This document shows, piece by piece, positions 1-9,845 of a DNA stretch of 64,000 nucleotides. The notes under the pieces were generated by a model that had not been told where the DNA came from, made no database searches, and saw only the letters and a program-made list of their open reading frames with translations. The first letter of the stretch is position 1, and each line of letters starts with the position of its first letter. Origin of the DNA: Aquatica leii (Eukaryota; Arthropoda; Insecta; Coleoptera; Lampyridae); NCBI GenBank assembly GCA_035610365.1, contig CM069433.1, positions 167,230,882 to 167,294,881 on the forward strand, read 5' to 3'. A program made the position numbers and the translations under genes.

Positions 1-198
1 AACATTACGATTACGCACCATAGCAAACATACAACCAATTTCAATACAAGACAGGCATCGCATTGGCTGCAAGGAACGTTGGGAAGTAGGAGCAAGCGAA
101 ATAACAAATTCTAGTTTGCCAGTATCTATGTTGCCGTCAGTTTCCTCATCTTCTAATGTATTATTTAATAACTCCACAAGTTGTTCATTTACAATTTA
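1..198 (-). CDS. Partial open frame at the left edge, unknown
   Basis: On the minus strand one frame stays open from about position 198 to the window edge, roughly 65 codons without a stop, and its composition is not AT-biased. It reads as an acidic stretch (EDEETDGNIDTGKLEFVI) followed by a Cys-rich stretch (MRCLSCIEIGCMF). I do not recognise the family. It could be the end of a host exon or of another transposon lying mainly outside the window. No start is visible, and an in-frame TAA lies just upstream, so it may begin at an internal Met or be an exon. Confidence 0.3.
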
Positions 199-231
199 CG
201 CTAATAAATAAAACGAATAAAAAAAGCTGTT

Positions 232-1563
232 GTTCATAAAACAAAGTGATGATTAAAATTTGAAAACAAAAGCTTAAAAAGTTTTTTCAATAATGAGTTG
301 CTCCGTCACGATTTGTAATGCACTCATTTAGACGTCTTGCCATGCTATCAATTAAGTGATCTATAGCAGCTTGTGGTATATCGTCCCAAGCTTCTTGAAT
401 CCGTAGCTGGAGATTGTGTAAGTTATCGGGAGGGTGTGGTAAATTACCCAGTTACTTACCAATCATATCCCACACATGTTCGACGGGTGACAAATCAGGC
501 GACCGAGCAAGTCATGGGAGGACGGCAATGTTAGCTTCTTTCAAAAACCGTTGCCATATGAGGGCGCGCATTATTCTGCTAGAAAATGAGATTTTGCAGC
601 CTCTGAATATATGGAAGCCCAACTGGTTGTAGCACATTAGCAATGTAACCAGCTTAGTTTAGGTTGCCATCAATAGAGACCAAGGGTGATCTGCTACCAT
701 AACATATTGCACCCCATATCATAACTCCTTGAGTGAGGGCTGTGTTGCGTTCTACAAAAAATGTTGGATTATTACGTTCTTCACGCATCCGACTGACCCT
801 TCTACGAGCATCGTGGGTCCACAAGCAAAATCTGGATTCGTCACTAAACACAATTTGATGCCATTCTTGCGCCCAATTAACCCTTTCGTTGGTCCACTCT
901 TGTCTGGGAAGACGGTGAAGTGGTCTAAGGGGAAGACATAAAAATGGACGATATGAAGGCAACCCATAAAATCTTTTCCGGCGATAAACAGATGACATTG
1001 GCATTCTGAGTCCTATACTTCTCATCCAATTATTTGCAGTTGATCGAGTTGTTGATAATCTGTCTCTTGTGGCCAAAACTCTTAAGCGACGTCCTTTGCG
1101 ATCTGTAGTCCTCCGAGGACGTCCAGATCCACAGCGACGATGTTGAACCCCTTCCTCGAACCATTTGGACCAACATCTTAATACCGATGAAACATTTCGG
1201 TTTACACGACAAGCAATTTCTCTTAGCGAAAGTCCGGTCTCTTTCATGCCAATAATACAGCCACGTTCAAAATCCCTTAATTCGACAAAATGTTGATGTT
1301 GATGCACTCTCGGCATTGATATCAAATTCAGAATGAAATTGTAAACAAACAACAACAATTTGAACACTTGAGAATTACTAAATAGTTTACTACTAAATTT
1401 ATTGTTACTATGTTGCTACGGAAACAACAGGAAAAAAACAAAAAAGTACTGGCTAGATTTTATTCAAATTTTAGTCATCACTTTGTTTCATGAAAATAGA
1501 CGTTTCCTAAAAATTTCAATAAAACCGTATAAAAAGTTTTAGGTGTTGCAATTTTTGTCAGTG
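232..1563 (-). mobile_element. Tc1-like DNA transposon, left end truncated
   Basis: The right end (from about 1463) carries a terminal sequence finishing ...TTTTTGTCAGTG at 1563, followed by TA, the Tc1/mariner target dinucleotide. Positions 1463-1490 (TTCAAATTTTAGTCATCACTTTG and neighbours) are the inverted copy of 237-264, with one or two mismatches. The outermost ~70 bp found on the right is missing on the left, so the left terminus is lost or replaced near 232. The element encloses a transposase pseudogene on the minus strand. Confidence 0.8.
287..1316 (-). pseudogene. Tc1-like transposase (DDE), broken
   Basis: The start is taken at the Met of MPRVHQHQHF (1316), because the upstream part of the longer open frame is low-complexity. 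An N-terminal helix-turn-helix is followed by a second HTH with the GRPRRTT linker, then the DDE domain: FSDESRF carries the first Asp. The frame then meets a stop after GNLN (654), and QNNARPH shows Asp replaced by Asn at the second catalytic position. After a frameshift near 530, SPVEHVWDMIG carries the final Glu, and the frame runs to a stop at 287. Three in-frame stops, one frameshift and the lost Asp make it inactive. Family assignment to Tc1-like elements is firm; the subfamily is not resolved. Confidence 0.85.
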
Positions 1564-2509
1564 TAGTTAAGTTAAGAAAAGTGTTACTAACGAAAAAAAG
1601 TCCCACATTTTGTTAAAAAATGTGTCATCAAGTAAACGTAAAATTGATATTTTCTGTACATTTAATAATGAATGGCCATTGAATTGAATAAAAGTATAGA
1701 TACGGTGTTTGTATTTAGTTATGTTTTTTCTAAAGCTTCAATTTGCTGATAGCAAACTGATAGTGACAGAGATTGAAAATTCTGGCACTGGCACATATGA
1801 CGCGGTCTGCTGCGGCGGGCAGCGGTTGACAATATAACATACGAAGCAATATCTGTGTGAGCAATCCAATATTGTGATAGTTTTTTGCAGACAAGTTTGT
1901 AATAATGTTTTTTCTTGATTAGTGTCTTTAAGATTTTCTTTAGCAAATAAATAGTAATCACAAGCTGCAACTTCTATTTTTACCACCATTTTGTACAACT
2001 GGTGTAAAGGTAAATACGCGTATTTTCTCACTTTTTCTATCAGTAGTTATGTTTTTTTTTCCTATCTTGAAAAAACCTTTTCAACATACTGATGAAGATC
2101 GCCTGGGTCGCGCAGCAATTTTGTAATTTTGTACAAACATATCTCTTAACGCCTGGTATGTGCAATATTGCGTACTAAAACAATATCTCTAGCTTAGATA
2201 ATGCTAAATTTCTGTTATTCCGACACTAATTGGTATACAAAATGTGATTATTAAACAAATTTAATATGCAAAAAAATAAATAAAAACAGCGACAACAAAT
2301 ATACTTAACGAACAAAAAATTGCACATTTAAAAAAAGTCAAAACAACGTAAGTGTAAGATTATTACCATAAAAATTAAAAAAAAAAACTAATACCGAAAT
2401 TATAGCCGTTTAAAAGCAAACGTAAGCACACAAATAAGAAACACAAAAAAATATATTCTGTGCCATAAAAAATGCAACTGCAAGAAGGGGTTAGAATTTT
2501 TAAGTCAAA
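1564..2509. other. AT-rich spacer, no recognisable gene
   Basis: Two overlapping minus-strand open frames (1719-1970 and 1738-2031, 83 and 97 codons) have no motif I recognise and overlap in different frames, so at most one could be real. Nothing else is visible. Confidence 0.4.
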
Positions 2510-2992
2510 CTCGTACGTAGAGAACGGAGCAATGTGCACTTTTCTGTTGAGCGACATGTTCACCACCCTGTGGGGGTTATGTTATACGGTACTATTGTTT
2601 ATAGAAGCAGTTTGCAGTTGGTATTCATACGAGGCAATATGAATGTTCACCGATACGTTCATGAACTGGTAGAACCTTATATCTTTTCATTCTCCAGGAG
2701 CTAAAATGGCCCACATTGCGAGGTATTCTATAAAGCTCTTCGAAGTGGCTAACGTCGATATCTTGCCGTGGCCACCCAGATCATCCGACCTTTTGCATAT
2801 CGAACATGTGTGGGACATGATGGGTAGAAGACTCAAGAAATTAGCCAATCCTCCACAGACACTAGAAGCTCTTCGGCATGAATTACAGATCGCCTGTGAT
2901 GCGTTATCTTAGAATGAAATAGACCACCTGATAGAATCCATGCCAAAAAGGGTGCAGGAGTGTGAAACTAATAGGGGTAGACCAACACAATA
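2510..2992 (+). pseudogene. Tc1-like transposase, C-terminal half
   Basis: The fragment starts inside the catalytic domain (RRERSNVHFSVERH, then GVMLYGTIVYRSSLQLV, matching the conserved GVMVWGAI block) and continues through NMNVHRYVHELV. A stop and frameshift lie near 2703. The next frame (2706-2912) has ARYSIKLFE, LPWPPRSSDLLHIEHVWD with the third catalytic residue (Glu), and a tail ending in ESMPKRVQECETNRGRPTQ near 2992. The N-terminal DNA-binding half is absent. It is more diverged from the copy at 287-1316 than a recent duplicate would be. Confidence 0.8.
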
Positions 2993-3580
2993 ATAAAAAT
3001 TTCTTAATTTTTGTTTCATTTATTTGAAATTTTAATCAATTACTACCTTGGACTTTGAGTTTTAAAAGTCCACGATATTTTACAGATTAAATAAATAACT
3101 AGTTTATGACAATTTGAAACTGCACTATTAGCAAATAAGCGACCCGAAGTAGATAAAACTACTGGGCTAATAGCTTTGTTAAGCAACGACACTACAATTG
3201 TTTTCCAGTAAAAAGACTGTAATCGTTTAGTAGCCCGTTTGAAAATGGGTTGTGACGATGTTTGTTTACAGCAAATATACAAAACATTTCTGTTTCTTCT
3301 TCTGTTTTTAATTAGGCTGAAAGTTTGTTTCTCTGTGATATTACCTTACTTCCTTTAATCCTGGTTTGGTTCTAAATTGTCACCCTACTGTTGGTTTTCT
3401 TAGGCTTCACTTGTCCAGAGGCGATTTGTCTCTCTTAATTTTAACTAGTCTATTCGATTCTATTGTTTCAGTATTTCAATGGTTTTAAAGATATCTTATT
3501 TCATTGATAAAAGTAGAATTTTTAACGGCTATCAATATTAGTAGATTATTTGTTAGTAATCTACTATGCTATGAAAACAA
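2993..3580. other. Spacer, AT-rich
   Basis: No coding or structural feature stands out. The minus-strand open frame at 3043-3282 has no recognisable motif. Confidence 0.4.
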
Positions 3581-3673
3581 TTGCGACAAACAAACACTGA
3601 ATGTTTTATTGTAAAAATCTGTGAAACAGTGTTTTTATAATTTTGCTTTAAAGTAAATTTTTCTACTGAAGAA

Positions 3674-4265
3674 ATGATTGATATGATTTATGTGCTTGGA
3701 GTAAATGTCTATTGTCCAAAAGTATCTACCAAAAATAATTTCCTGAAAAAAAGTAACCATCTAGAAAATGTTTTGAAGATGACGTACCATAAAAACGTTA
3801 GAACAAAACGGTCTTTAAATGAAGAGTATGAATAAGTGTCTGAAAATCCCTATGGAAATGGTAGAAATTTATTGCAACATTTAGATATTAGTCGATCTAC
3901 TACACGGAAGATTCTTAAGAAAAATAGAATGCATCCATATCATATCTAGCTATTGCAAGAGTAGACTAAAAAAGATAACCAAAAAAGATTGGCATTTTGT
4001 AAGTGGACTCAACAAATGATAAATGTAGATGCTGGTATTTTAGTTTTGTGAAAGAAGCAACATTTTACAAAAATAGTTGTATTAACCGCCATAACGTCTA
4101 CTGTTATTGTGACAGAAACCACATTTAATACAAACCAAAAGTCAAGTTAGGTAGACTTTAAATATATTAAATGGTGTTGTCAAAGATTATGCAATAAAAC
4201 CCCACTTTTTTATGGAACGGTGAATGGATAAATTTATTTGGAATTCATTTATCTCGATTGCTTAA
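3674..4265 (+). pseudogene. Mariner-like transposase relic
   Basis: Read through several stops and shifts, the sequence gives an N-terminal HTH region (EEMIDMIYVLG), then NPYGNGRNLLQHLDISRSTT and KILKKNRMHPYHI, typical of the IS630/mariner-like transposases that carry the DUF4817-type HTH. It continues with QKRLAFCKW, EATFYKN, INRHN and finally a degraded F(I)GxxNGxxYLE block near 4240. The C-terminal third (WPxRSPDL region) is missing, replaced by the neighbouring Penelope sequence. At least five stops are present. An ancient dead copy. Confidence 0.65.
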
Positions 4266-4733
4266 AATTATTCTACGGAATATTGTAGAGAGAATGTGGT
4301 ATTTGCATGATGTTCAGCACACTACTATCGATCATCGTTCTTCCGCGGTCAGAGTCTATACTAAGATAAGAACGTTTTCCGGGTTTGGACCGTGTCAATA
4401 TTGTAACCGAAGTTGACAACGTTTCGCCCACTTTCGTAAGGAACTTTATAAGGGCGTAAGAGAAATCGAAGAACTCAAACAAGCAACCGAAATCCAACTA
4501 AACACTTCTCAAAAGTTAGGTAATCAACTTGTGAACCAAGCCAGATTCTAAACTCTGAAAAGGTAAGAAAGAAAACGATAAACTTGACAAGGTCCAAACC
4601 CGGAAGACGTTCGTATCTTAGTATAGACTCCGGCCGTGGAAGCCTTCGCTATTACATTAACAATCTCTACGGGGAGAATATTTCATACAAAACCTCCGTA
4701 TTTTCCAAACTTTGACACAAACTCGTCAAACCT

Positions 4734-6550
4734 TTGTGCACTTTAACCTTTCTTAGCCGCTGTCGTGACCACAACATCATTCCTGCATTTCTTAGAATTA
4801 AGTTCCACATTCAGACTCATTCTTCGAAAAACATCTTACACCGTGCTAGTCTAACGTTGGTACGCGAACGGATTAAGCAAACTAGGCGAGAGTTAGACAC
4901 CATTTCAAAACAACTGTTTTACTTTCATCTTGAGTTGATCCTCACTTCAGAACAGGAATCGGTGCTATCTAAGGATTTGAATTTTGTTGTTGCTCCCAAA
5001 CGTATTCCTAAAGAAGATATTTTATGTGCTGTCGAGTCTTCTATAAGACATCTTCCTCGCCACATCTCAGATTCCATTCGTATAAACACTGGCAAAATCT
5101 TTGAATCATCTAAAATTCCTAAACCCAGCATTTCTAGGTCGGAAGAATTAGCCCTAAAAGTCTTCGTAAGAACCCTGATATTATTGTTCTTCCAGCCGAC
5201 AAAGGCAATGTTACTGTCGTTTTGAACCATATTGATTATGTTGCGAAAATCCATTCTATTGTGTCTGAGGAAACGTACGCTCTTCTAACTCGTAATCCCA
5301 CTTCGAGGATTGAACGTGAGGTCAGCCAAATCATCAAATTTTCCAATTTACTTTATGAAACTAAACGTCGACTTACCCCTTCAGATTCTAAACCATCTCG
5401 TCTATACGGACTTCCCAAAATTCACAAACAAGGTTCCTATTAAGGATTCGCTTATTATCATCGAACAGATTCTGTCTTAACATGGCAAGTACTAGAGTTT
5501 TGTTCCTCTTATTGATAAGTGTCTATCCTCTACTTACTTCCAATTTGATAACAAAATTTACGAACAGGTTTCTGGTGCTGCTATGGGTTCTCCTCTATCA
5601 CCTGTTGTAGCTAACATTTTTATAGAATCTTTTGAAACGGTTGCTTTGGAATCATCAATATTAAAACCCAAAGTTTGGTTTAGGTATGTTAACGACACGT
5701 TTATTGTTTGGCTATCTCAAATTGTCTAAGTTTCTTAATCATGTTAACAATCAACACTTGGATATCAAATTCACTATGGAAATCGAAAGTAACGGTTCTC
5801 TCCCTTTTCTTGACGTTCTTGTGACTCGTAAGCCCGACTGATTTCTGGGCCATTCTGTTTATCGCAAACCCACCCATACTGATAGGTACCTTCATGCTTC
5901 GTCTCATCATCATCCTGCACAGAAACGTTCTGTTATTGAATCTTTGGTTTATCGTGCTTTTTCTATTTGTCAACCTGAGAATCTAGACTCGGAACTCTGT
6001 CATCTTACTAGAACTTTAGTTAACAATGGCTATATGAAACGAGATATTCATAGAGTTATTAATCGTCGTCTACATCCTCGTACTCGATTACCTAAGGACA
6101 TTTCTACATTCGATTCCAATCCGAAATTGGCCTTTTTACCCTACATTCACAAGGTTACAGATCAAATAAGGAAACTTCTTCGTAAGAATGGTATCAAACC
6201 TATTTTCAACTCTACAGGCAAAACCTCTCAGATTTTTCCTTTTCCTTTTATCTTAAGGTGTATACCAAATTCCTTGTTCATGTGGTTTAGTCTACATTGG
6301 TAAGACCGCTCGTTCCGTCATTACTCGCATTTCAGAATCGTTGTATAAAAAAAGGCATATTTCTAAGTCTGCGGTTGCTGAACATCATTTCACTACAAGT
6401 CACAAGATTTTTTTTAACAGGAAATTTCGAGAGAGCCTAAAATCATCAAACACCCCAATAACTTCAATCGTGATCATGGTTTCGAGCTATCCCCTCTTTG
6501 GTTCCCGGTCATTAGTCCTTTATCGAAAACTCGCCCTCTTTCAACCGTAA
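4734..6550 (+). pseudogene. PLE reverse transcriptase plus GIY-YIG endonuclease, broken
   Basis: The N-terminal region (RERIKQTRREL) leads into RRLYGLPKIHK-type sequence (about 5399-5434), a PLE hallmark, then GAAMGSPLSPVVANIF (about 5575) and FRYVNDTF (about 5679-5702). The active-site box is YVND, with the first of the two Asp replaced by Asn (5691-5693). NGSLPFLDVLV, YRKPTHTDRYLH and the thumb region follow. Near 6258 the frame gives GVYQIPCSCGLVYIGKT, the GIY-YIG endonuclease core. Between LPKIHK and DSLIIIEQ at least the RT motif A region is deleted, as shown by copy B, where FDATSLFTKIP is kept. Several frameshifts. Clearly a PLE; inactive. Confidence 0.9.
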
Positions 6551-6845
6551 CCCAATCAGAGTCGAACTTAACCAGCCGTGACGATACTTCTTCTTTAAAT
6601 ACGGAGACTATTTCTTTTTAAGCCACTTCTATAGAGTTTAGAATCTGGCTTGGTTCACAAGTTGATTACCTAACTCTGTAGTAGTTCCTTGTTAGATTTT
6701 CGTTTGCTTTTTCAAGTTTATCGTTTTCTTTCTTACCTTTTCAGAGTTTAGAATCTGACTTGGTTCACAAGTTGATTACCTAACTTTTGAGAAGTGTTAG
6801 TTAGATTTCGGTTGCTTGTTCGAGTTCTTTGATTTTTCTCACGCC

Positions 6846-6895
6846 CTGATGAAGTCCCTTACGAGAGTGGGCGAAACGTTGGCAACTTCGGTTAC
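6846..6895 (+). ncRNA. Hammerhead-ribozyme-like core in PLE terminal repeat
   Basis: CTGATGA (6846-6852) matches the conserved hammerhead core. It is followed by a stem-II candidate (GTCCC...GGGC) and by GAAAC (6873-6877). PLE pseudo-LTRs are known to carry minimal hammerheads with very short stem III. In the inverted copy near 4430 the equivalent downstream triplet is GTC, the canonical cleavage triplet, but its CTGATGA is degraded. Here the core is intact and the triplet reads GGC. Neither copy is complete, so activity is doubtful. Confidence 0.5.
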
Positions 6896-7137
6896 AACAT
6901 TGACACGGTCCAAACCCGGAAGACGTTCTTATCTTAGTACATCGTCTGAGCACCTTTTTTTTCTATAAAGTTACGTTAAAAATGTATTTTACCAAACATC
7001 ATTTACTACAAAAAATGATCTAAAAAATAGAATTACATAATTTTTTTTAAATATTTATTTGAGAAATAAATTTCAAGATTTATTTTATTCTGATTTTAAG
7101 TTTTTTTAGAATTTTTGTTTGTCTCTCTTAACTGCTT

Positions 7138-8087
7138 TGTTACGTGCGAAATTTTCATAACGTAGTGTATCGACTTAAAATTAGATTCTGGTTTTGACGC
7201 CCTCTGTAGATCTTTTTGGTTACTGAGAGGTTGCGGAGCTATTTTGAAGCTGTCAACTACGTGAGACAGTCTGTGTCGAAAAATTTGACCTGATTCCTAA
7301 GATTTTAAGTGCATCCATTGCATTACTTTGGGAGATGTTATTTCTTGTACACCAGTCGATTGCGTTACCTGTTCGTAATTACAACTAACAGCATTCGATA
7401 CAACGGGTTTTTATATCTCATTTAATTTATTATTATTAACGATTTTGTAGCTTCCTATCTTCGTGAGATATTGTGTGACACGATTTGCTATTCAATATCT
7501 ATTCTAGACTGCTACCGGGGAAACGTTTTCTTCGCGCAAGTAGGCACTGGATTTTGGGTAAGTCTGTTTGATTATTTTTCTTCGCTGTCATAAAAGTCAC
7601 TCACGGAACCTTGGCTAATGTTAATTTTCGTAATTACAATTACTGTTACAATACCATTAAGGTAATTTCAATTATCATTTAGAGTGTATCGCATGCTGTG
7701 GACAGACAATATTTATGACGAAATTTTCTTCGCTATTTCGATGCAACATAACCTATGCATTGTGTGTTGCCGATTTGTCTGGCATTTATGAATTGAAAAA
7801 TTAAACATACTCCTGTTAATCTTTTAAGTTGCTAAATTAAAGATTTTATACCTGTTAATCTTTCTTTTATGGTAACATACCTTTCTCTTTAAATTGTGGT
7901 TAACCGAACACCCGAGTAACAAGGATTACGAACCTAAAAATTCGTTACAAGTTTGGACCGTGATCGAGGCAGAAGTGTTAATTAGGATTGATCTGGCGCC
8001 TTTAATTATAATTTCCTTGAACCTCCTCTATCTCCGACTGTGTGAGTTGGCCGTGCAAGGTTCGTAAGACCTATAAAGCTTGTAACA
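7138..8087. mobile_element. Solo LTR A (gypsy-type), 4-bp TSD
   Basis: Begins TGTTACGTGC and ends AGCTTGTAACA, giving the TG...CA and TGTTAC/GTAACA inverted termini of retroviral-type LTRs. It is flanked by GCTT at 7134-7137 and 8088-8091. No internal region lies on either side, so this is a solo LTR left by LTR-LTR recombination. The same family occurs at 20601-21803. Compared with that copy this one lacks about 255 bp internally (near 7310). Confidence 0.85.
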
Positions 8088-8515
8088 GCTTCGTACCATG
8101 TAATTTTTTCTATATCATGTTGACAAAGAATTTAATTCTCTGCAAGATGTCGAATTCCAAATTAAGTCGTATTAGGGTCCAATTAAAGTATATCATTTTT
8201 GAGTTTTAACAGAAACAATTATAGCTACCGGATTGCACTCTACTTGACATCTCAAACTAATCTTTTACGAATACTTTGCCTGAGTGTCATGCAAAGGTTT
8301 AGTTTTATTGGTCTGTAAAAATCCAAAGAATGCATCAGGTTTCAATAAATCAGATGACTCAGAAACTGAAGATCACATTGAAAGCAAAATTATAAAAATA
8401 CATGAAACAAGTGCTTGAGTCATAAATTATTTGATTAAATTTATCCTACTTCAATAAAGTAAACTATTAAACTGTGAAACTAACATTATAATTGAGGTCG
8501 TGTAGTTAAAATTAA
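8088..8515. other. Spacer between LTR A and PLE fragment
   Basis: AT-rich, no feature seen. Confidence 0.4.
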
Positions 8516-8519
8516 TACC

Positions 8520-9130
8520 ACTGAATAGATAACCAAACGCCTAACAAGGTCAAGAAATTTTTGTGACTAGATTATTAGACACTGTACTGAGATTATTGGT
8601 ATCAGTGTTAAAATTTACATTGTTTTTAAATTTTGTAATGAATATCATCTCACCGATTAATATTTTCTGAAATTTAGGGGTCACATCTAGGATTACTAAA
8701 ATCAAAATTATGATTCATGCTAATATGATGGAGGGCAACAGCCGATGTTTCTTTTTTATGTTTACAATTATATTAGTGATTCTTAATTCGATTGACAATT
8801 TTTTGTTTTTTTTTCTGACCAATATAGCATTTATTGCAATCAATACAATAATTTTTATATATAACGTTATGTTTGTCAAAAAACTTGGTCTGGTCTTTAA
8901 TCTTGATAAATGATGTTCTGTATAGTATTTTTATTGAATGTCGCTATTTTAAGTGTTTTTAAAATTGGAATGAGCTTCTTAGTGAGACCAGGTACGTTAA
9001 TGATTTTAGTGTATCTACAGAATGTTGTTTTTCTTCTAATAAATACAGTTGCCCTTATGAAGTGGACACTCGATTTTCACGATTTAGAAACCACATGCAG
9101 TAGTTTTCTTTGCCTCTTTTACTACTAAAG
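8520..9130 (-). pseudogene. PLE 3' fragment with GIY-YIG domain (different family)
   Basis: On the minus strand the sequence reads VPGLTKKLIPILK near 9000, then NVIYKNYCIDCNKCYIGQ near 8840, which is the GIY-YIG endonuclease core with the CxxC insertion common in PLEs. It continues with ALHHISMNHNFDFSNPR near 8690. The two plus-strand open frames in this interval are antisense shadows. Stops and one or two frameshifts interrupt it, and no RT palm motif is left. The sequence differs from copies A and B (NVIYK versus GVYQIP), so it is a separate PLE family. Confidence 0.7.
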
Positions 9131-9373
9131 GATTTACTTATATTATTAGAACTTAACAATAGGAGGATTAATTACGTATTTATCAAGATTTTGTGTCACA
9201 AAAGTGCCTATAAACTTATATTATTGTAAAGCAGACTTCAAGAAGACTCTAAAAACGTATTCATTTTTTTGTTCTGATGTTATGAAATTCTGGAATATTT
9301 TGCATAGTAGAAAATAATTTTAAAATGTAAAACTTTAAAGACTACAACTTTTGTAAATATTTTTTTTAAATAT

Positions 9374-9841
9374 TGTTACGTCCTTTATTTATTAAAAACT
9401 AATTTATTTGAACTATTAAAACTACGTTTACTTATTATAGAAATATGTATACTTTTAAATTAACCGAACTAATTAAATCTAATAATAAAAACACTTACAC
9501 TATAATTTATGTATAACCGTTGTATAACACTTAAGATAAGATAAGATAACGTCCTCGGATTTGTTTACACTATAAGTCACGTTCACTCGAATCGGTGTAC
9601 ACTGTTATTTATATAAAACGTCGCGCGTGCTAACGATACGTATTTATTTCAACTTGATAATCTTCTTAATACTGCATGCATTCACATTCCAGCAATAACT
9701 GACCTACGATTTCCATCTTCGGCTTTTATAGACATCGGCGAATCCTTCTCGATCGTTCCTCACTTTTCGCTATATCTTCTAGAAACTAGATAACAGTTCT
9801 AGAAGGCTCTTGCATTTGCAAGTAATTTCTCGGACGTTTCA
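9374..9841. mobile_element. Solo LTR D, TSD ATAT
   Basis: Starts TGTTACGTCC and ends GGACGTTTCA, imperfect inverted termini (8 of 10 positions). It is flanked by ATAT at 9370-9373 and 9842-9845. Inside lies a TATA-like box (TTTATATAAAA, about 9608) followed by a GC-richer stretch (CGTCGCGCGTGC), as expected of a promoter-bearing LTR. At 468 bp it is shorter than LTRs A-C and E and unrelated outside the termini. The orientation of the lost element is probably plus, judging from the TATA box. Confidence 0.7.
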
Positions 9842-9845
9842 ATAT

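Larger units (their letters stand above)
4340..6955 (+). mobile_element. Penelope-like element copy A
   Basis: The left part (4340-4585) is an inverted copy of the right terminal sequence (about 6700-6945). Both contain the block CCAAACCCGGAAGACGTTC or its complement, and the GAAACGTTGGCAAC-type stretch. A second short direct copy lies at 4589-4644. Such inverted and partial pseudo-LTR arrangements are characteristic of Penelope-like elements. A tandem partial duplication of the GAGTTTAGAATCTG segment lies at 6638 and 6731. Confidence 0.85.

Noticed and set aside
8710..9128. Two plus-strand hydrophobic open frames (67 and 72 codons) resembling small membrane proteins
   Set aside because: The minus strand reads as PLE nuclease (CYIGQ core), so these are antisense shadows made hydrophobic by AT-rich complement.
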